From Hyphomicrobiales bacterium (lineage in GTDB: Bacteria > Pseudomonadota > Alphaproteobacteria > Rhizobiales > Rhizobiaceae): a DNA stretch of 64,000 nt. This document shows positions 24,895 through 33,521 of the stretch, one piece after another. The first letter of the stretch is position 1; each line of letters opens with the position of its first letter. The stretch covers positions 1 through 64,000 of the forward strand of contig UCGV01000033.1 of NCBI GenBank assembly GCA_900471925.1. The letters run 5' to 3'. The notes under the pieces were generated by a model that was not told the DNA's origin, ran no database searches, and was given only the letters and a program-made list of their open reading frames with translations. A program made the translations under genes and the position numbers.

Positions 24895-25203
24895 AGGGAC
24901 ATCCGGTTGGTGCCTGCTCGTGCCACGCGAATGCGACAATATCCAGGCAATTATCGGCGGTGTTCCGGAGGGGCACGACGATGATGGCATCGGGTCGCCA
25001 AACTCATGGTGGATGCTTCGATCGCTGCGCATCGTAGACGGCGGCGAGGACCGTCGGTGCGCATTAAGTGCCCCGGACAAAGAGATCCCGCGATCCAGGA
25101 CGACCTGATTTCGAATGTCAGGACCCTTGTCACTCCTGACCGCAAGGAACCACCAGGCCGGTGACTGGTTTGAGACGTGAGCCAACGCAATACAGGAGCT
25201 GTC
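24895..25203. other. Divergent gap of about 310 bases
   Basis: It separates the lipoprotein and flavodoxin-like genes. The right end carries a near-consensus stress promoter at 25146. No other feature seen. Confidence 0.4.
25146..25171 (+). promoter_or_regulatory. Near-consensus EcfG promoter before flavodoxin-like gene
   Basis: GGAAC-N16-GGTTT ends 32 bases before the ATG at 25204, one base from GGAAC-N16-CGTTT. Confidence 0.4.
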
Positions 25204-25820
25204 ATGTCCTTGAAGCTACTTTCCCTGAACGGCACGCTGAAATCCTCGAGTTCCCCCGAGGCTTCCTCCACCGGCAGACTGCTCGGCCTCATCGCCAAAG
25301 AGTTCAGGAAGCACGACGTCGACACCGAGACGCTCCGGCTTGCCGATCACAATATCAAGCCAGGGGTGACGTCCAATGAAGGCGAGGGCGATGACTGGCC
25401 GGAGATCCGCAAAAAGCTTCTGGACGCCGATATTCTGTTTGTCGGGACGCCGATATGGCTCGGGCAGCCGGCAAGCGTCTGCAAACGGGCACTGGAGCGC
25501 ATGGACGCATTTCTCAACGAAACCGACAAGCAAGGCCGCATGGTCTCCTATGGAAAGGTCGCCGCGGTTGCCGTGGTCGGCATGAAGATGGCGCACACCA
25601 CGTTTCGGCGGAGGTCTTTCAGGCCCTGAATGACGTCGGCTTCACGATCCCGGCCAATGCCGTGGCCTACTGGGTCGGTGAGGCGATGGGATCGACGAAT
25701 TTCGTCGATCTGAAAAAGACCCCGCCGGCGGTCCAAACGATGATATCGATGCTGGCCCGCAACACGGCCCATTTGGCCAAGCTTCTGAAAAAATCCAAAT
25801 ATCCGGGTAAGGAAGAATAG
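25204..25820 (+). pseudogene. Flavodoxin-fold NAD(P)H reductase, single-base frameshift
   Basis: The first frame encodes LLSLNGTLKSSSSPEASSTG (FMN phosphate loop) through FVGTPIWLGQPASVCKRALE and AAVAVVG, then breaks near 25582. The next frame continues as EDGAHHVSAEVFQALNDVGF to KKSKYPGKEE at 25820. Restoring one base would give GNEDGAHH, the family's usual motif, and a protein of about 205 residues. Either a real inactivating deletion or a base-calling error. ATG at 25204 follows AGGAG. Family members are FMN-dependent reductases. Confidence 0.8.
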
Positions 25821-26038
25821 CGGGCGAGCAATGGTGACAGCGACTGGCACCGACATATGCGCCTCCCCATGCGCAGGCAAGGCGCTTGGATGGACTGCAC
25901 GAACAAGCCATTTCCTGCGAGCGCTGCGCGGACGATGAAGCCGGAACGGTTTCGTCCGCAAATGGCGCCTGCCGAACCTTTTCCATGTGCCGTGGACTTC
26001 ACCCCTGGCTTTGCAATTCTTCGACGAAAGACTGCCTG

Positions 26039-26336
26039 ATGAGCCGCAAGGACGCGATCTCGATCCTCGGACGGCTGGACGAGGCATTGGAGGTGACCGC
26101 GTCGGCCGAATTCGACATTGCGATCTTCGATTTGAAGCTCGGCGCCGACATGACCTTTCCGGTTGTCGATCGTCCGATCGAGATGGAGAAGGCCTTCATT
26201 TTTTTCGACCGGATTTGGAGAAGAAGGCGTGGACTTCTACAAGCGGCCCATACTCGAAAAACCCTATGACGAAGCGCGTCTGGTCGAACTGATTGCTGCA
26301 GTCACCCCCGTTTCAGCGGCCACCAGCCGCGGATGA
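26039..26336 (+). pseudogene. Broken single-domain response regulator
   Basis: The frame to about 26205 reads LDEALEVTASAEFDIAIFDLKL, with the phosphoacceptor strand and aspartate, then FIFF. It then shifts to TGFGEEGVDFYKRPILEKPYDEARLVELIAAV, the beta5 lysine-proline region. The N-terminal acidic pair and first helix are missing too, so the gene is both truncated and frameshifted beside a run of T residues (26199-26205). It resembles the receiver at 46192-46590. Confidence 0.7.
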
Positions 26337-26404
26337 ACCCGGGCAGGCAGGAACATTCAGCGCCCTGTTTGATTACTCTTCCTCCAACAAAGGAGGAAGC
26401 GATC

Positions 26405-26701
26405 ATGGATCACACCAACCACGTCCGACTGACCACCGCAGAGCGCACCCCGTCGATACTCGAGGGCGCGACAATCTATGGAGCCGACGATCACAAGGTC
26501 GGCAAGATTGACCACATCCATGGCTCGGGCGCCGGCGGCTCCGCGGTCATCGATGTCGGAGGGTTTCTGGGCATCGGAGCCAAGCCCGTCGCAATTCCGA
26601 TTTCCGATCTCGACTTCATGCGAGATGAGGACGGCGATGTCCATGCGATCACACGCTGGACCAAGGACGAACTGAAAGACATGCCTGAACATCGCGACTG
26701 A
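26405..26701 (+). CDS. PRC-barrel domain protein
   Basis: A 98-residue protein with one PRC barrel: a strand pair TIYGADDHKVGKIDHIHG, AVIDVGGFLGIGAKPVAIP, then DLDF and a polar C-terminus. It closely resembles small soluble PRC-barrel proteins that rhizobia induce under stress. The start follows AAAGGAGGAAG, an unusually strong ribosome site. No consensus stress promoter was found directly upstream. Confidence 0.9.
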   Translation: MDHTNHVRLTTAERTPSILEGATIYGADDHKVGKIDHIHGSGAGGSAVIDVGGFLGIGAKPVAIPISDLDFMRDEDGDVHAITRWTKDELKDMPEHRD

Positions 26702-26953
26702 AATGAACCGCGACTGACCGCGGCTTCAATATGCTTTCGTCCCTGCAGCCATTGTTGAACCGGCAGGGATGGGGCTGTGTCGCGTGCCCAAAACGGAAAG
26801 ATGTGGAATTGTTCAGGCAATGGCGCGGTCAGTGCAGCCGCCGAACGCGACCGAGTGCGACCTCCGTTTTACAGGGAAACTGTGACGGTGCACCAGCCGG
26901 AAGACCTCCAACTCAAAACAGCGAGGCCCGAGCTGGCAACCTCAGCGCCCGGA

Positions 26954-27136
26954 TCATGCGGTGCGGCGGACCTCTTCCCGAGGTGGCTGGGTTCTGTCGA
27001 TCGAACCGAGAAGCCTGTCGAGTTCGTGCCGATTACAGCCGAAACTGGCGATCAGCCTTTCTGCTTCTCCGCGTTCGATTGCATACCGATCGTGCAGGGA
27101 CACGATATTGTATTTTGCAGGGTCTATATCGCTCAT
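26954..27136 (-). CDS. Small protein (60 residues) behind a stress promoter
   Basis: It begins MSDIDPAKYNIVSLHDRYAI and continues EAERLIASFGCNRHELDRLLG, a helix-turn-helix-like arrangement seen in many short rhizobial proteins. The start at 27136 follows AAGGAG. A GGAAC-N17-CGTT promoter ends 27 bases upstream. Function unknown, but expression under general stress is likely. Confidence 0.65.
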   Translation of the reverse strand: MSDIDPAKYNIVSLHDRYAIERGEAERLIASFGCNRHELDRLLGSIDRTQPPREEVRRTA

Positions 27137-27162
27137 GGTCAATAACGCTCCTTTGCAGGAGG

Positions 27163-27188
27163 AACGAAGGTGAACGGAGGCCCGTTCC
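27163..27188 (-). promoter_or_regulatory. EcfG-type stress promoter (N17 spacer)
   Basis: On the minus strand GGAAC (27188-27184), 17 bases, then CGTT (27166-27163). It fits the alphaproteobacterial EcfG motif exactly and faces the 60-residue gene. Confidence 0.6.
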
Positions 27189-27302
27189 TTCAAAGCTTCC
27201 TACATGGTGAAATCGAATTTGAGCTGAGCGCAGGGAACGCTGGTAAAAAGGCCTTGGGCCTCAGACCCTGCAGATGCGCAGGGAGAACCGGCTGCTCTTG
27301 CA

Positions 27303-27602
27303 TCACCCTGGTGACCGGCAGGCTACGCGCACAGCACCAATGGCATAGCTGTCATCGGTCGGATCATAGGAACGATAGGTGCGGGCGCACCACTGAATAT
27401 GTTTTATCTCAGCTGGCGACAGGATCGGCAGATCCTTCACCTCGGCGCCATTTTCCTCGGTTGCGAAAGCCGATACCGCCCCTGCCGCTTTGGACTGTGT
27501 CGCCGGTTCGGTCATCCTGAAGGCATGGGCAGGTGTCAGGGATACGGCAAGCAGGCTGCAACCCATCAGGATCATCAGGGTCGATTGTTTTGCGCTGCGC
27601 AT
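27303..27602 (-). CDS. BA14K family secreted protein
   Basis: A 99-residue protein with an N-terminal signal peptide (cleavage after LTPAHA, residue about 27). Its C-terminal BA14K domain reads HIQWCARTYRSYDPTDDSYAIG and ends with a second cysteine, a pair likely to form a disulfide in the periplasm. BA14K proteins were first described as immunoreactive, lectin-like Brucella proteins. The start follows GGAGG. A perfect stress promoter ends about 30 bases upstream. Confidence 0.9.
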   Translation of the reverse strand: MRSAKQSTLMILMGCSLLAVSLTPAHAFRMTEPATQSKAAGAVSAFATEENGAEVKDLPILSPAEIKHIQWCARTYRSYDPTDDSYAIGAVRVACRSPG

Positions 27603-27901
27603 GGTGGCCTCCAGGTCGATCGTCCCACAAGCAACGGCATATTGATGATTTTGTTCCCGAGCCGGGTCCGGCAGCGATTTGGCGCTGCAAAGGGGTTTGC
27701 TGTCTGTGTCTTTCGACATCGAAGTGGCCGGGCCGGCAAGACGCGAAGATTGCTTCATTTCCTTGCGGGCCAGGCACCGTGGCTTGGGTGATCGCCATCG
27801 GCGGGCGCCAGCGTCCGTCGCGGTTTTGATTAAATCTTAGCCTCGCTGCAACTTTTCTGAGCATGCGGCGTTCTAGCCGCCGGTGCAGGAGGCACCGCAG
27901 G
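27603..27901. other. Divergent gap of about 300 bases
   Basis: It holds the BA14K stress promoter on the minus strand (27633-27657) and the ribosome site of the DUF982 gene at its right end. Nothing else recognised. Confidence 0.5.
27633..27657 (-). promoter_or_regulatory. EcfG-type stress promoter of the BA14K gene
   Basis: On the minus strand GGAAC, 16 bases, CGTT. The -10 element ends 31 bases before the ATG, giving a leader of roughly 24 bases. Confidence 0.7.
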
Positions 27902-28159
27902 ATGAACATGACACTGAGGACCAGCGAGGTCCGTTGGCTTGCGCCCGTTTACGTGCGCATCGGATATGGCTTGCCAGAGGCTGTACGCAGTCCGAGACAG
28001 GCATTGGAAAAGCTTCTTTACAGATGGCCGCAATCACGCGGTGACGCCTATGAAAGAGCGATGTGTTCCTGCATGGCGAGCGCGGAACGGTCACAGGCCC
28101 GCGAGACTGCGCGCGAGGATTTTATCCAGGCCTGCATCGAAGCCCGTATCCTTGATTAG
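27902..28159 (+). CDS. DUF982 family protein
   Basis: An 85-residue protein with the DUF982 pattern: W.APVYVRIG, a helix SPRQALEKLLYRWP, then AYERAMCSCMASAE and a C-terminal ARE.FIQACIEA. The family is almost restricted to rhizobia and relatives and is of unknown function. ATG at 27902 is preceded by AGGAGG; ATG at 27908 is also possible. Confidence 0.85.
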   Translation: MNMTLRTSEVRWLAPVYVRIGYGLPEAVRSPRQALEKLLYRWPQSRGDAYERAMCSCMASAERSQARETAREDFIQACIEARILD

Positions 28160-28198
28160 TCTCAGCGCAACGACACTGTCGCGCAGACACCGCTTTTG

Positions 28199-28433
28199 TC
28201 AGTCGATACCGATCAGATCGCAAAACCGGACAATGCTGAGGACGATGTGCTTGCGGTCGGCGATCTCGAAGGCGCGAAGATCGAGCCGCCCTTCGTGCAG
28301 GATGAGTTCGGCGACCATCTCTTGGTCCAGCCCGACGTGCCTCCGATACGGCGTCTTCGAGCGTCGGAAATTCGGTGCCATCGACATCTTCCTCGAAGCC
28401 GTCGTCCGATCCTACGTGGAAGAAAAACCGCGT
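28199..28433 (-). pseudogene. DUF6894-type small protein, frameshifted
   Basis: The first part reads RFFFHVGSDDGFEEDVDGTE then FPTLEDAVSEARRAG. It then shifts frame near 28325 and continues QEMVAELILHEGRLDLRAFE to the stop. Removing one base rejoins the halves. At the expected start (28433) the codon is ACG, not ATG, so initiation is also damaged. Yet a perfect stress promoter lies directly upstream. Decay looks recent, or the sequence has errors here. Confidence 0.65.
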
Positions 28434-28455
28434 TCCTCTGCCCTCGCTGATCGAA

Positions 28456-28481
28456 AAACGGTCGCGCTTCCAAGGCGTTCC
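28456..28481 (-). promoter_or_regulatory. EcfG-type stress promoter of the DUF6894 gene
   Basis: On the minus strand GGAAC, 16 bases, CGTTT. It ends 23 bases before the damaged start of the DUF6894 frame. Confidence 0.6.
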
Positions 28482-28658
28482 TCTCCTTCTCATTCCACAC
28501 AGCCGAAAGGCGAGGAAAAGTCGCGGCAACCGGGCGCGAGGGCTGTAGCGGAATTCCCTTTTTACACTTGATTAACCATGGCGACGAAGATCGTCGCTTA
28601 TCCTGTATCGATTTGGGTCAACGTTGCGTTCAACCGCCATGGAAAACGGAGATCGGCA

Positions 28659-29063
28659 ATGGCAAAGATCATGATCGTGGAAGACGAGACGCTGATCCGC
28701 TTCGCATTGGCGGACACCTTGGTTGACCAAGGTCAGATCGTCATCGAATGCGCCAATGTGCTGGAGGCTGTAGGAGCGCTCGGCAGGCATGACGATATCG
28801 ATGCCGTCGTCACCGATGTCGATATGCCAGGCGGCCTCACGGGCATCGATCTTGCGCGGCTCCTGGAGCGGACGCGTGCATCCGTGCCCGTGTGGATCAC
28901 GTCCGGCCGACATATCGATCTGTCGCTGCTGACCAATGTCGTTTCATTTCTCGAAAAACCCTATGATATGACCAGACTTGGATGCGACATTGTCGCCTAT
29001 CTGGCGCGGCACGGCTCCCGTCGGAATTCGCGCTCTTTTTCGCGCCACACCTATCTCGGATGA
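28659..29063 (+). CDS. Orphan single-domain response regulator
   Basis: A 134-residue receiver. It has the acidic pair in MIVEDETLIR, phosphoacceptor aspartate in VVTDVDMPGG, threonine/serine switch in VWITSG and lysine in FLEKPYD. No output domain follows, only a short arginine/serine-rich tail. The start at 28659 follows CGGAG. It is related to the receiver at 40904-41281. Such receivers often serve as phosphate sinks or shuttles for HWE and hybrid kinases. Confidence 0.92.
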   Translation: MAKIMIVEDETLIRFALADTLVDQGQIVIECANVLEAVGALGRHDDIDAVVTDVDMPGGLTGIDLARLLERTRASVPVWITSGRHIDLSLLTNVVSFLEKPYDMTRLGCDIVAYLARHGSRRNSRSFSRHTYLG

Positions 29064-29233
29064 AGCATCCGCTGCAGGGCCAAGGCACGGCGTGCGGACC
29101 ATGCCGACCTCCTTTCGGACGGTTCGAAAAATCGGCTGTGTCCGCTTGTCCTGGTCGGTGAACGATGGAGGTCGTTGACACTGTCTCGCTAGCCAATCCA
29201 GCGCACGGGAAAGGCCGGTTGCGGTCGATGCGA

Positions 29234-29261
29234 AACGCCCGGCGTCATGCAGCCGGGCGTT
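29234..29261. terminator. Bidirectional hairpin terminator
   Basis: Ten-base perfect arms (AACGCCCGGC) with an eight-base loop. It lies between the receiver gene on the plus strand and the proline-rich gene ending at 29298 on the minus strand, so it can serve both. Confidence 0.65.
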
Positions 29262-29297
29262 CTGTCTTGAGTCCGAGGTCGCTTTCAGGCGGCCAGC

Positions 29298-29591
29298 CTA
29301 TTGACCACCGGTTGCCGGCGGCGTTGCAGGCGTGGACGACCCGCTCTGGGGCGCAGGCGCGACTGGCGTTGCCGGGGCAGGGGTCGGTTGCACGTGCCCG
29401 GTCGTCGTCGAGGCAGTCGGTTGTGGATCGATGGCAGGCGCCTGGTAATTGTAATAGGCAAAACCTGCTGCTGCGAGGATCGCGATCGCAAGGATCACGC
29501 CCCATGACGAACGGCGCCGATCGACCGGTGTCGTTCTGAGGTCGGGATTGGGGCCCGGGCCGCCAAGGGGATCGTTGGGTGTAAAGACCAT
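29298..29591 (-). CDS. Single-pass membrane protein with proline-rich tail
   Basis: A 97-residue protein. Residues 1-28 are polar (FTPNDPLGGPGPNPD, then DRRRSS). Residues about 29-46 form one hydrophobic segment (WGVILAIAILAAAGFAYY). The rest is a Pro/Thr/Ala-rich low-complexity tail, presumably periplasmic. The start follows AAAGGAGAAAA. Similar short anchored, proline-rich proteins occur in rhizobia without a known role. Confidence 0.75.
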   Translation of the reverse strand: MVFTPNDPLGGPGPNPDLRTTPVDRRRSSWGVILAIAILAAAGFAYYNYQAPAIDPQPTASTTTGHVQPTPAPATPVAPAPQSGSSTPATPPATGGQ

Positions 29592-29762
29592 GTGCTTTTT
29601 CTCCTTTTGGTGAGAAGAAAAGCGTCCAGACGCTGATTTGTTCCGGGAGAGACGAGCGTGCCTCCGCCATCATGCGAAAACGATCGAAGTGGTGATGAGC
29701 GATCATGAAACCGCAGGCACCCGTGACGACCGGCGCCGGCCGTTTGTCGCGCCCTTCGTTGC

Positions 29763-32132
29763 CTATTCTTCGCGTTCGGCGGTCAGGATGATTCTGACCT
29801 TTTGCGCCAGGTCATCGATCGAAAACGGTTTGGTGATCATCTCCATTCCCGGTGCCAGAAAATCGGCTCTGGAGGCTGCCGTCGCCGCGTAACCGGTGAT
29901 GAACAGTACTTTCAGGGAGGGGCGCGCCGCCATCGCGATCTCGGCAAGCTGCCGGCCATTCAATCCCGGCAGACCGACATCCGAAATCAGCATGTCGAGC
30001 CGCCCCTCGTCCTCGATGATCGGCAGTGCCCCGGTTCCATCGACGGCTTCGACGACACGATATCCGAGCTCCTGCAAGACATCGACGACCAGCATCCGCA
30101 CGGACGCGTCGTCCTCGACGACCAGAACCGTTTCCCCATCGCCGCGCGGCGGCACGACGACCGGCTTTGCCGCCGCCTTTGACTGGTTCAGTTCTTCGTG
30201 GCTGCCGGGAAGATAGAGCTTGATCGTCGTCCCCAGCCCGACCTGGCTGTAAATGCGCACATGCCCTCCGGACTGTTGCGCAAATCCGTAGATCATCGAC
30301 AGGCCAAGCCCCGTTCCCTGGCCGATCGGCTTTGTCGTGAAGAAGGGATCGAAGGCCTTCTCGATCGTTGCCTGCGACATGCCGATGCCGGTATCGCTGA
30401 CTGCCAGCATCACATAGCTTCCCGGCTTCAGCGTCTCGCCATGCGCCAGATCCAGTTGAGACAGGACGACATTGCCAGTTTCGATGGTCAGCTTGCCGCC
30501 CTCGGGCATGGCGTCGCGCGCGTTGATGACCAGGTTGAGGATCGCACTTTCGAGCTGATTGGCGTCGGTGATTGCCTTCCACGTGTCAGGCGCGACATTG
30601 GTCGACAATTCGACTTGCTCGCCGAGCGTTCGCCGAAACATGTCTTCCATCGAACCGATAAGTTGTTCAACGTCGATCGGCTTGCGGTCGAGCGACTGCC
30701 GACGCGAAAAGGCCAAGAGCCTGTGTGTCAAGGCCGCTGCCCGGTGCGCGGACGAGGCGGCGGCATCGATGAATTTGTCGAGTTCGTCGTAGCGGCCGGC
30801 TGCGATCCTGCGCTTGATGATCGACAAGGCGCCGGTCACGCCCGTCAGCATGTTGTTGAAGTCGTGGGCAATGCCGCCGGTCAATTGCCCGACGGCTTCC
30901 ATCTTCTGGGCTTGGCGCAGCTGGTCTTCCGTCTGCTCCAGAACCTGCTTCTGCTGACGCTCGACTGTCACGTCCCGACCAAAGGCATAGACGAGATTGT
31001 CTTCGCGGGATGTCATCCACGAGACGATGCGTGGTGATCCATCGATATGGGCAAGTCGCAGCTCAAGCTCGGCATGGGTATTGTCGATCGTTTTCCTGAG
31101 ATCGGGCCGAACGCGGTCGCGGTCCTCTTGCCAGACGAAATCGAGCACATGCCTGCCGACCACGGCTTCGGGATCATGACCGAGAATGTCGAGCCAGGCC
31201 GGGCTGACGTCGCGAAAGATACCGTCAGCGCCGATCACCACCAGCAGGTCGCGCGAGTTCTTCCAGACGCGATTGCGTTCGCGCAGGCTGTCGCGGGCTA
31301 TTTCGGCAAGCGCCTGATTGGCCTGTCTGAGGCTCTCCTGCGTCTGCTTGGCTTCGGTAATGTCAAAGACCACGCCCACATAGCGCCGGCCGCTGGATTC
31401 GATGTCATCGACATATTCGCCGCGACGCGCCAGCCAGCGCTCCTGGCCGTCATCGGCCCGCCTGACCCGAAACTCGATATTGCGCTCGTTCTGGAACCCG
31501 TCGGGATCCGTGAGATCGATGATCTGCTCGTCGTCGCCGTGAATGAGGTCGTTCAAAGTGCGCACCGGCAGAACCTTGGTCGGATGCAGACCGAACAAGT
31601 GGCAAAACTGTTCCGAAACGGTCATGGTCGCATAGCCGACGATATGTTCGAAGGTTCCGATGCCGCCGGCTGACTGGGCAATACGCAGCTGTTCGGTGAT
31701 GCGCTTCTGCTCGGTAATATCGGCCAAGACGCCCACGAACTTGACCGGTTCGTCGGCACCATCGAGGATGGCGCGTCCGCGCGCATGAACCCAGCGATGG
31801 CCGCCATCATTGCGCAGCAGCCTGTATTCCTTTGAAAAGATTTCCGAGCCCGCAAGGATACCTGCGACCGCAAGCTTGACGCGTTTGAGATCCTCGGGAT
31901 GGATTGATGTGAAGAAATGTTCGGGCGACACGCCCTCGGCAAGGGCGATCGGATCCTGGCCGGTGATCGCCGCAAATTTCGCGTCAGCGGTCAGGCGCTT
32001 TTTGGCGATATCCCACTCCCAGCTGCAGGTTTCGCCTGTGGCATCCAGGGTCAGCTGCAATCGCCGCTGCGCGGCTTCGAGGTCCGCCCCCGTGCGCACA
32101 AGATCCTCAGCGAGTTTGGCATCCTCAGTCAT
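29763..32132 (-). CDS. Cytoplasmic PAS hybrid histidine kinase with HDFNN box and C-terminal receiver
   Basis: A 789-residue kinase without transmembrane segments. Order: PAS (about 25-150, SWEWDIAKKRLT), PAS (about 155-265), PAS (about 290-400), HisKA with LTGGIAHDFNNML (phospho-His), ATPase with NLVINARDAMPEGG and DTGIGM, then a receiver (VLVVEDDASVR, DMLISDVGLPG, FITGY, ITKPFS). ATG at 32132 lies 27 bases after the CheC-like gene, so it is the last gene of the chemosensory operon or read with it. HDFNN kinases commonly pair with their own receiver. Confidence 0.93.
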   Translation of the reverse strand: MTEDAKLAEDLVRTGADLEAAQRRLQLTLDATGETCSWEWDIAKKRLTADAKFAAITGQDPIALAEGVSPEHFFTSIHPEDLKRVKLAVAGILAGSEIFSKEYRLLRNDGGHRWVHARGRAILDGADEPVKFVGVLADITEQKRITEQLRIAQSAGGIGTFEHIVGYATMTVSEQFCHLFGLHPTKVLPVRTLNDLIHGDDEQIIDLTDPDGFQNERNIEFRVRRADDGQERWLARRGEYVDDIESSGRRYVGVVFDITEAKQTQESLRQANQALAEIARDSLRERNRVWKNSRDLLVVIGADGIFRDVSPAWLDILGHDPEAVVGRHVLDFVWQEDRDRVRPDLRKTIDNTHAELELRLAHIDGSPRIVSWMTSREDNLVYAFGRDVTVERQQKQVLEQTEDQLRQAQKMEAVGQLTGGIAHDFNNMLTGVTGALSIIKRRIAAGRYDELDKFIDAAASSAHRAAALTHRLLAFSRRQSLDRKPIDVEQLIGSMEDMFRRTLGEQVELSTNVAPDTWKAITDANQLESAILNLVINARDAMPEGGKLTIETGNVVLSQLDLAHGETLKPGSYVMLAVSDTGIGMSQATIEKAFDPFFTTKPIGQGTGLGLSMIYGFAQQSGGHVRIYSQVGLGTTIKLYLPGSHEELNQSKAAAKPVVVPPRGDGETVLVVEDDASVRMLVVDVLQELGYRVVEAVDGTGALPIIEDEGRLDMLISDVGLPGLNGRQLAEIAMAARPSLKVLFITGYAATAASRADFLAPGMEMITKPFSIDDLAQKVRIILTAEREE

Positions 32133-32155
32133 CGACGGCACCACCAATTGTCACG

Positions 32156-32794
32156 CTAAGGCTGGTCCGAGATCACGCGATTGATGAAATCGGCAATATA
32201 TTGCTTGAGTTTTTCGAGCGACGGGAGGTCCATGATCATGGCCACGTATCCGCGAATATTGCGCTCATGCACGGAAAAATTGATATAGAGAAACAGCACG
32301 AAATTGTCGTCGTTGGCGGTGCCGAGTGATTCGAACAGAAGGTTGCTGTCGCCTCGCCGCACCGAAGGGATCGACATTTTCAGCGTATGTTGCAGAAGAT
32401 TTGCCATCGAGCCCAGACAGCCGTTCAGGATGACGTTGCCGGTTTCGGCGAGCGCCTCGTCTTCCATTTCGACCACATCGGCTTCTTCCATCTCGTCGCC
32501 GACGATGGCGCGCACCAGTGACAGACCATTGCTCTCGGGGAAGATCAGGAGGGCGCGGCCGGAAAACGGGCCTTCGAACAGCTGCTGGACGGCAATCAGG
32601 GTTTCCCGTTCACGCTGGCCGATCAGCGATGCGGCCGATTTGCGGGTGACGATCTCGACTGCCGGCACCGAGAGGAGGACCTGTCGGTTGACCATTTTCC
32701 GAAGACTGGCAGCCGCACGGCTCACGCCGATATTGACGAGCTCTGTCAGCGCATCGCGTTCGAGTTCGTCAAGGGTAATCGATTGTCCGCTCAT
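32156..32794 (-). CDS. CheC-like chemotaxis phosphatase
   Basis: A 212-residue CheC/CheX-fold protein with two phosphatase helices. The first reads LTELVNIGVSRAAASL and the second EALAETGNVILNGCLGSMAN, both carrying the E-x2-N pair that dephosphorylates CheY-P. Its ATG overlaps the stop of the receiver gene by four bases, so the two are translationally coupled and the receiver is its likely substrate. CheC is unusual in alphaproteobacterial chemotaxis operons, which normally rely on phosphate-sink CheY proteins. Confidence 0.9.
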   Translation of the reverse strand: MSGQSITLDELERDALTELVNIGVSRAAASLRKMVNRQVLLSVPAVEIVTRKSAASLIGQRERETLIAVQQLFEGPFSGRALLIFPESNGLSLVRAIVGDEMEEADVVEMEDEALAETGNVILNGCLGSMANLLQHTLKMSIPSVRRGDSNLLFESLGTANDDNFVLFLYINFSVHERNIRGYVAMIMDLPSLEKLKQYIADFINRVISDQP

Positions 32795-33174
32795 ACGCCG
32801 GCCTTCCTCAGCCGCAGGGCGGCACCGGCAATAAATCCGCTCAGACCATCCTGCGTGACGGGTTTGGCGACGAATGTCGCGTTCAGCGCCCGTACCCGGG
32901 CGACGATCTCGTCCTGGACGTTGGCGGTGATGACGGCGATCGGCATGTTCGGATGGGCGTCGCGCAGGTCGGAGGCCAATTCAAGCCCGTCGCGATCGGG
33001 CATGTTGAAATCGAGGATCGCCACGTCGATCTGCTGTTGGCCGACGATCTGCAGCGCATCGGCTGCACTTCCCGCTTCGATCCGCGTCCAGTCGGGCTGC
33101 AAGGCTGCAATCGCCTTGCCGGCCACAATCCGTGCCAACTTGCTGTCGTCGACAACCAGGACTTTGACCGTCAT
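32791..33174 (-). CDS. CheY-like response regulator of the chemosensory operon
   Basis: A 127-residue receiver: acidic pair D9-D10 (VVDDSKLAR), phosphoacceptor Asp55 (AILDFNMPD), TAN switch and a conserved lysine in FVAKPV. No output domain. The start at 33174 follows CGGAGAAC. It is probably the target of the CheA encoded upstream and of the CheC-like phosphatase downstream. Its flagellar or other target is not shown by the sequence. Confidence 0.92.
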   Translation of the reverse strand: MTVKVLVVDDSKLARIVAGKAIAALQPDWTRIEAGSAADALQIVGQQQIDVAILDFNMPDRDGLELASDLRDAHPNMPIAVITANVQDEIVARVRALNATFVAKPVTQDGLSGFIAGAALRLRKAGV

Positions 33175-33263
33175 TTCGTTCTCCGCATGCTGATTTTCTG
33201 ACCGTCCGACGCGGACGGGTCTCTTACCCATATTGGGATGAAGGGTGTACCGCAAGCTAACAT

Positions 33264-33521
33264 CTAGGCGCTCTCAGGCGGATGGAAAGCCCTCAACGCC
33301 TGAAACGCTCCGTCCATCGCCGACGTTGGAGCGGGGCCAGCCGAGATTGCGGGCTTAAAAACCATCAGCGTCTGCCACAGGGCCGTGTGCAGGCTGGTTG
33401 CGCCACTCAGATCGACGCTCAGCCCCGGTTGACCATCGAGATAGGTGACCAGGGTCTCGACATCTTCGACCCCACAGGGTCCGATCAGGCTGATAATGCC
33501 CTGATGAAGGTGGACGGTCAT
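33264..33521 (-). CDS. STAS-like small protein in the chemosensory operon
   Basis: An 85-residue protein: HQGIISLIGPCGVEDVETLV, then LSVDLSGATSLHTALWQTLMVF. This is the strand, turn, DLSG..SLHTA pattern of STAS domains of the SpoIIAA/MlaB type, with the usual phosphorylatable serine region at GATSLH. ATG overlaps the stop of cheA by four bases. A STAS protein here is uncommon and may couple CheA to a non-flagellar output. Confidence 0.7.
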   Translation of the reverse strand: MTVHLHQGIISLIGPCGVEDVETLVTYLDGQPGLSVDLSGATSLHTALWQTLMVFKPAISAGPAPTSAMDGAFQALRAFHPPESA

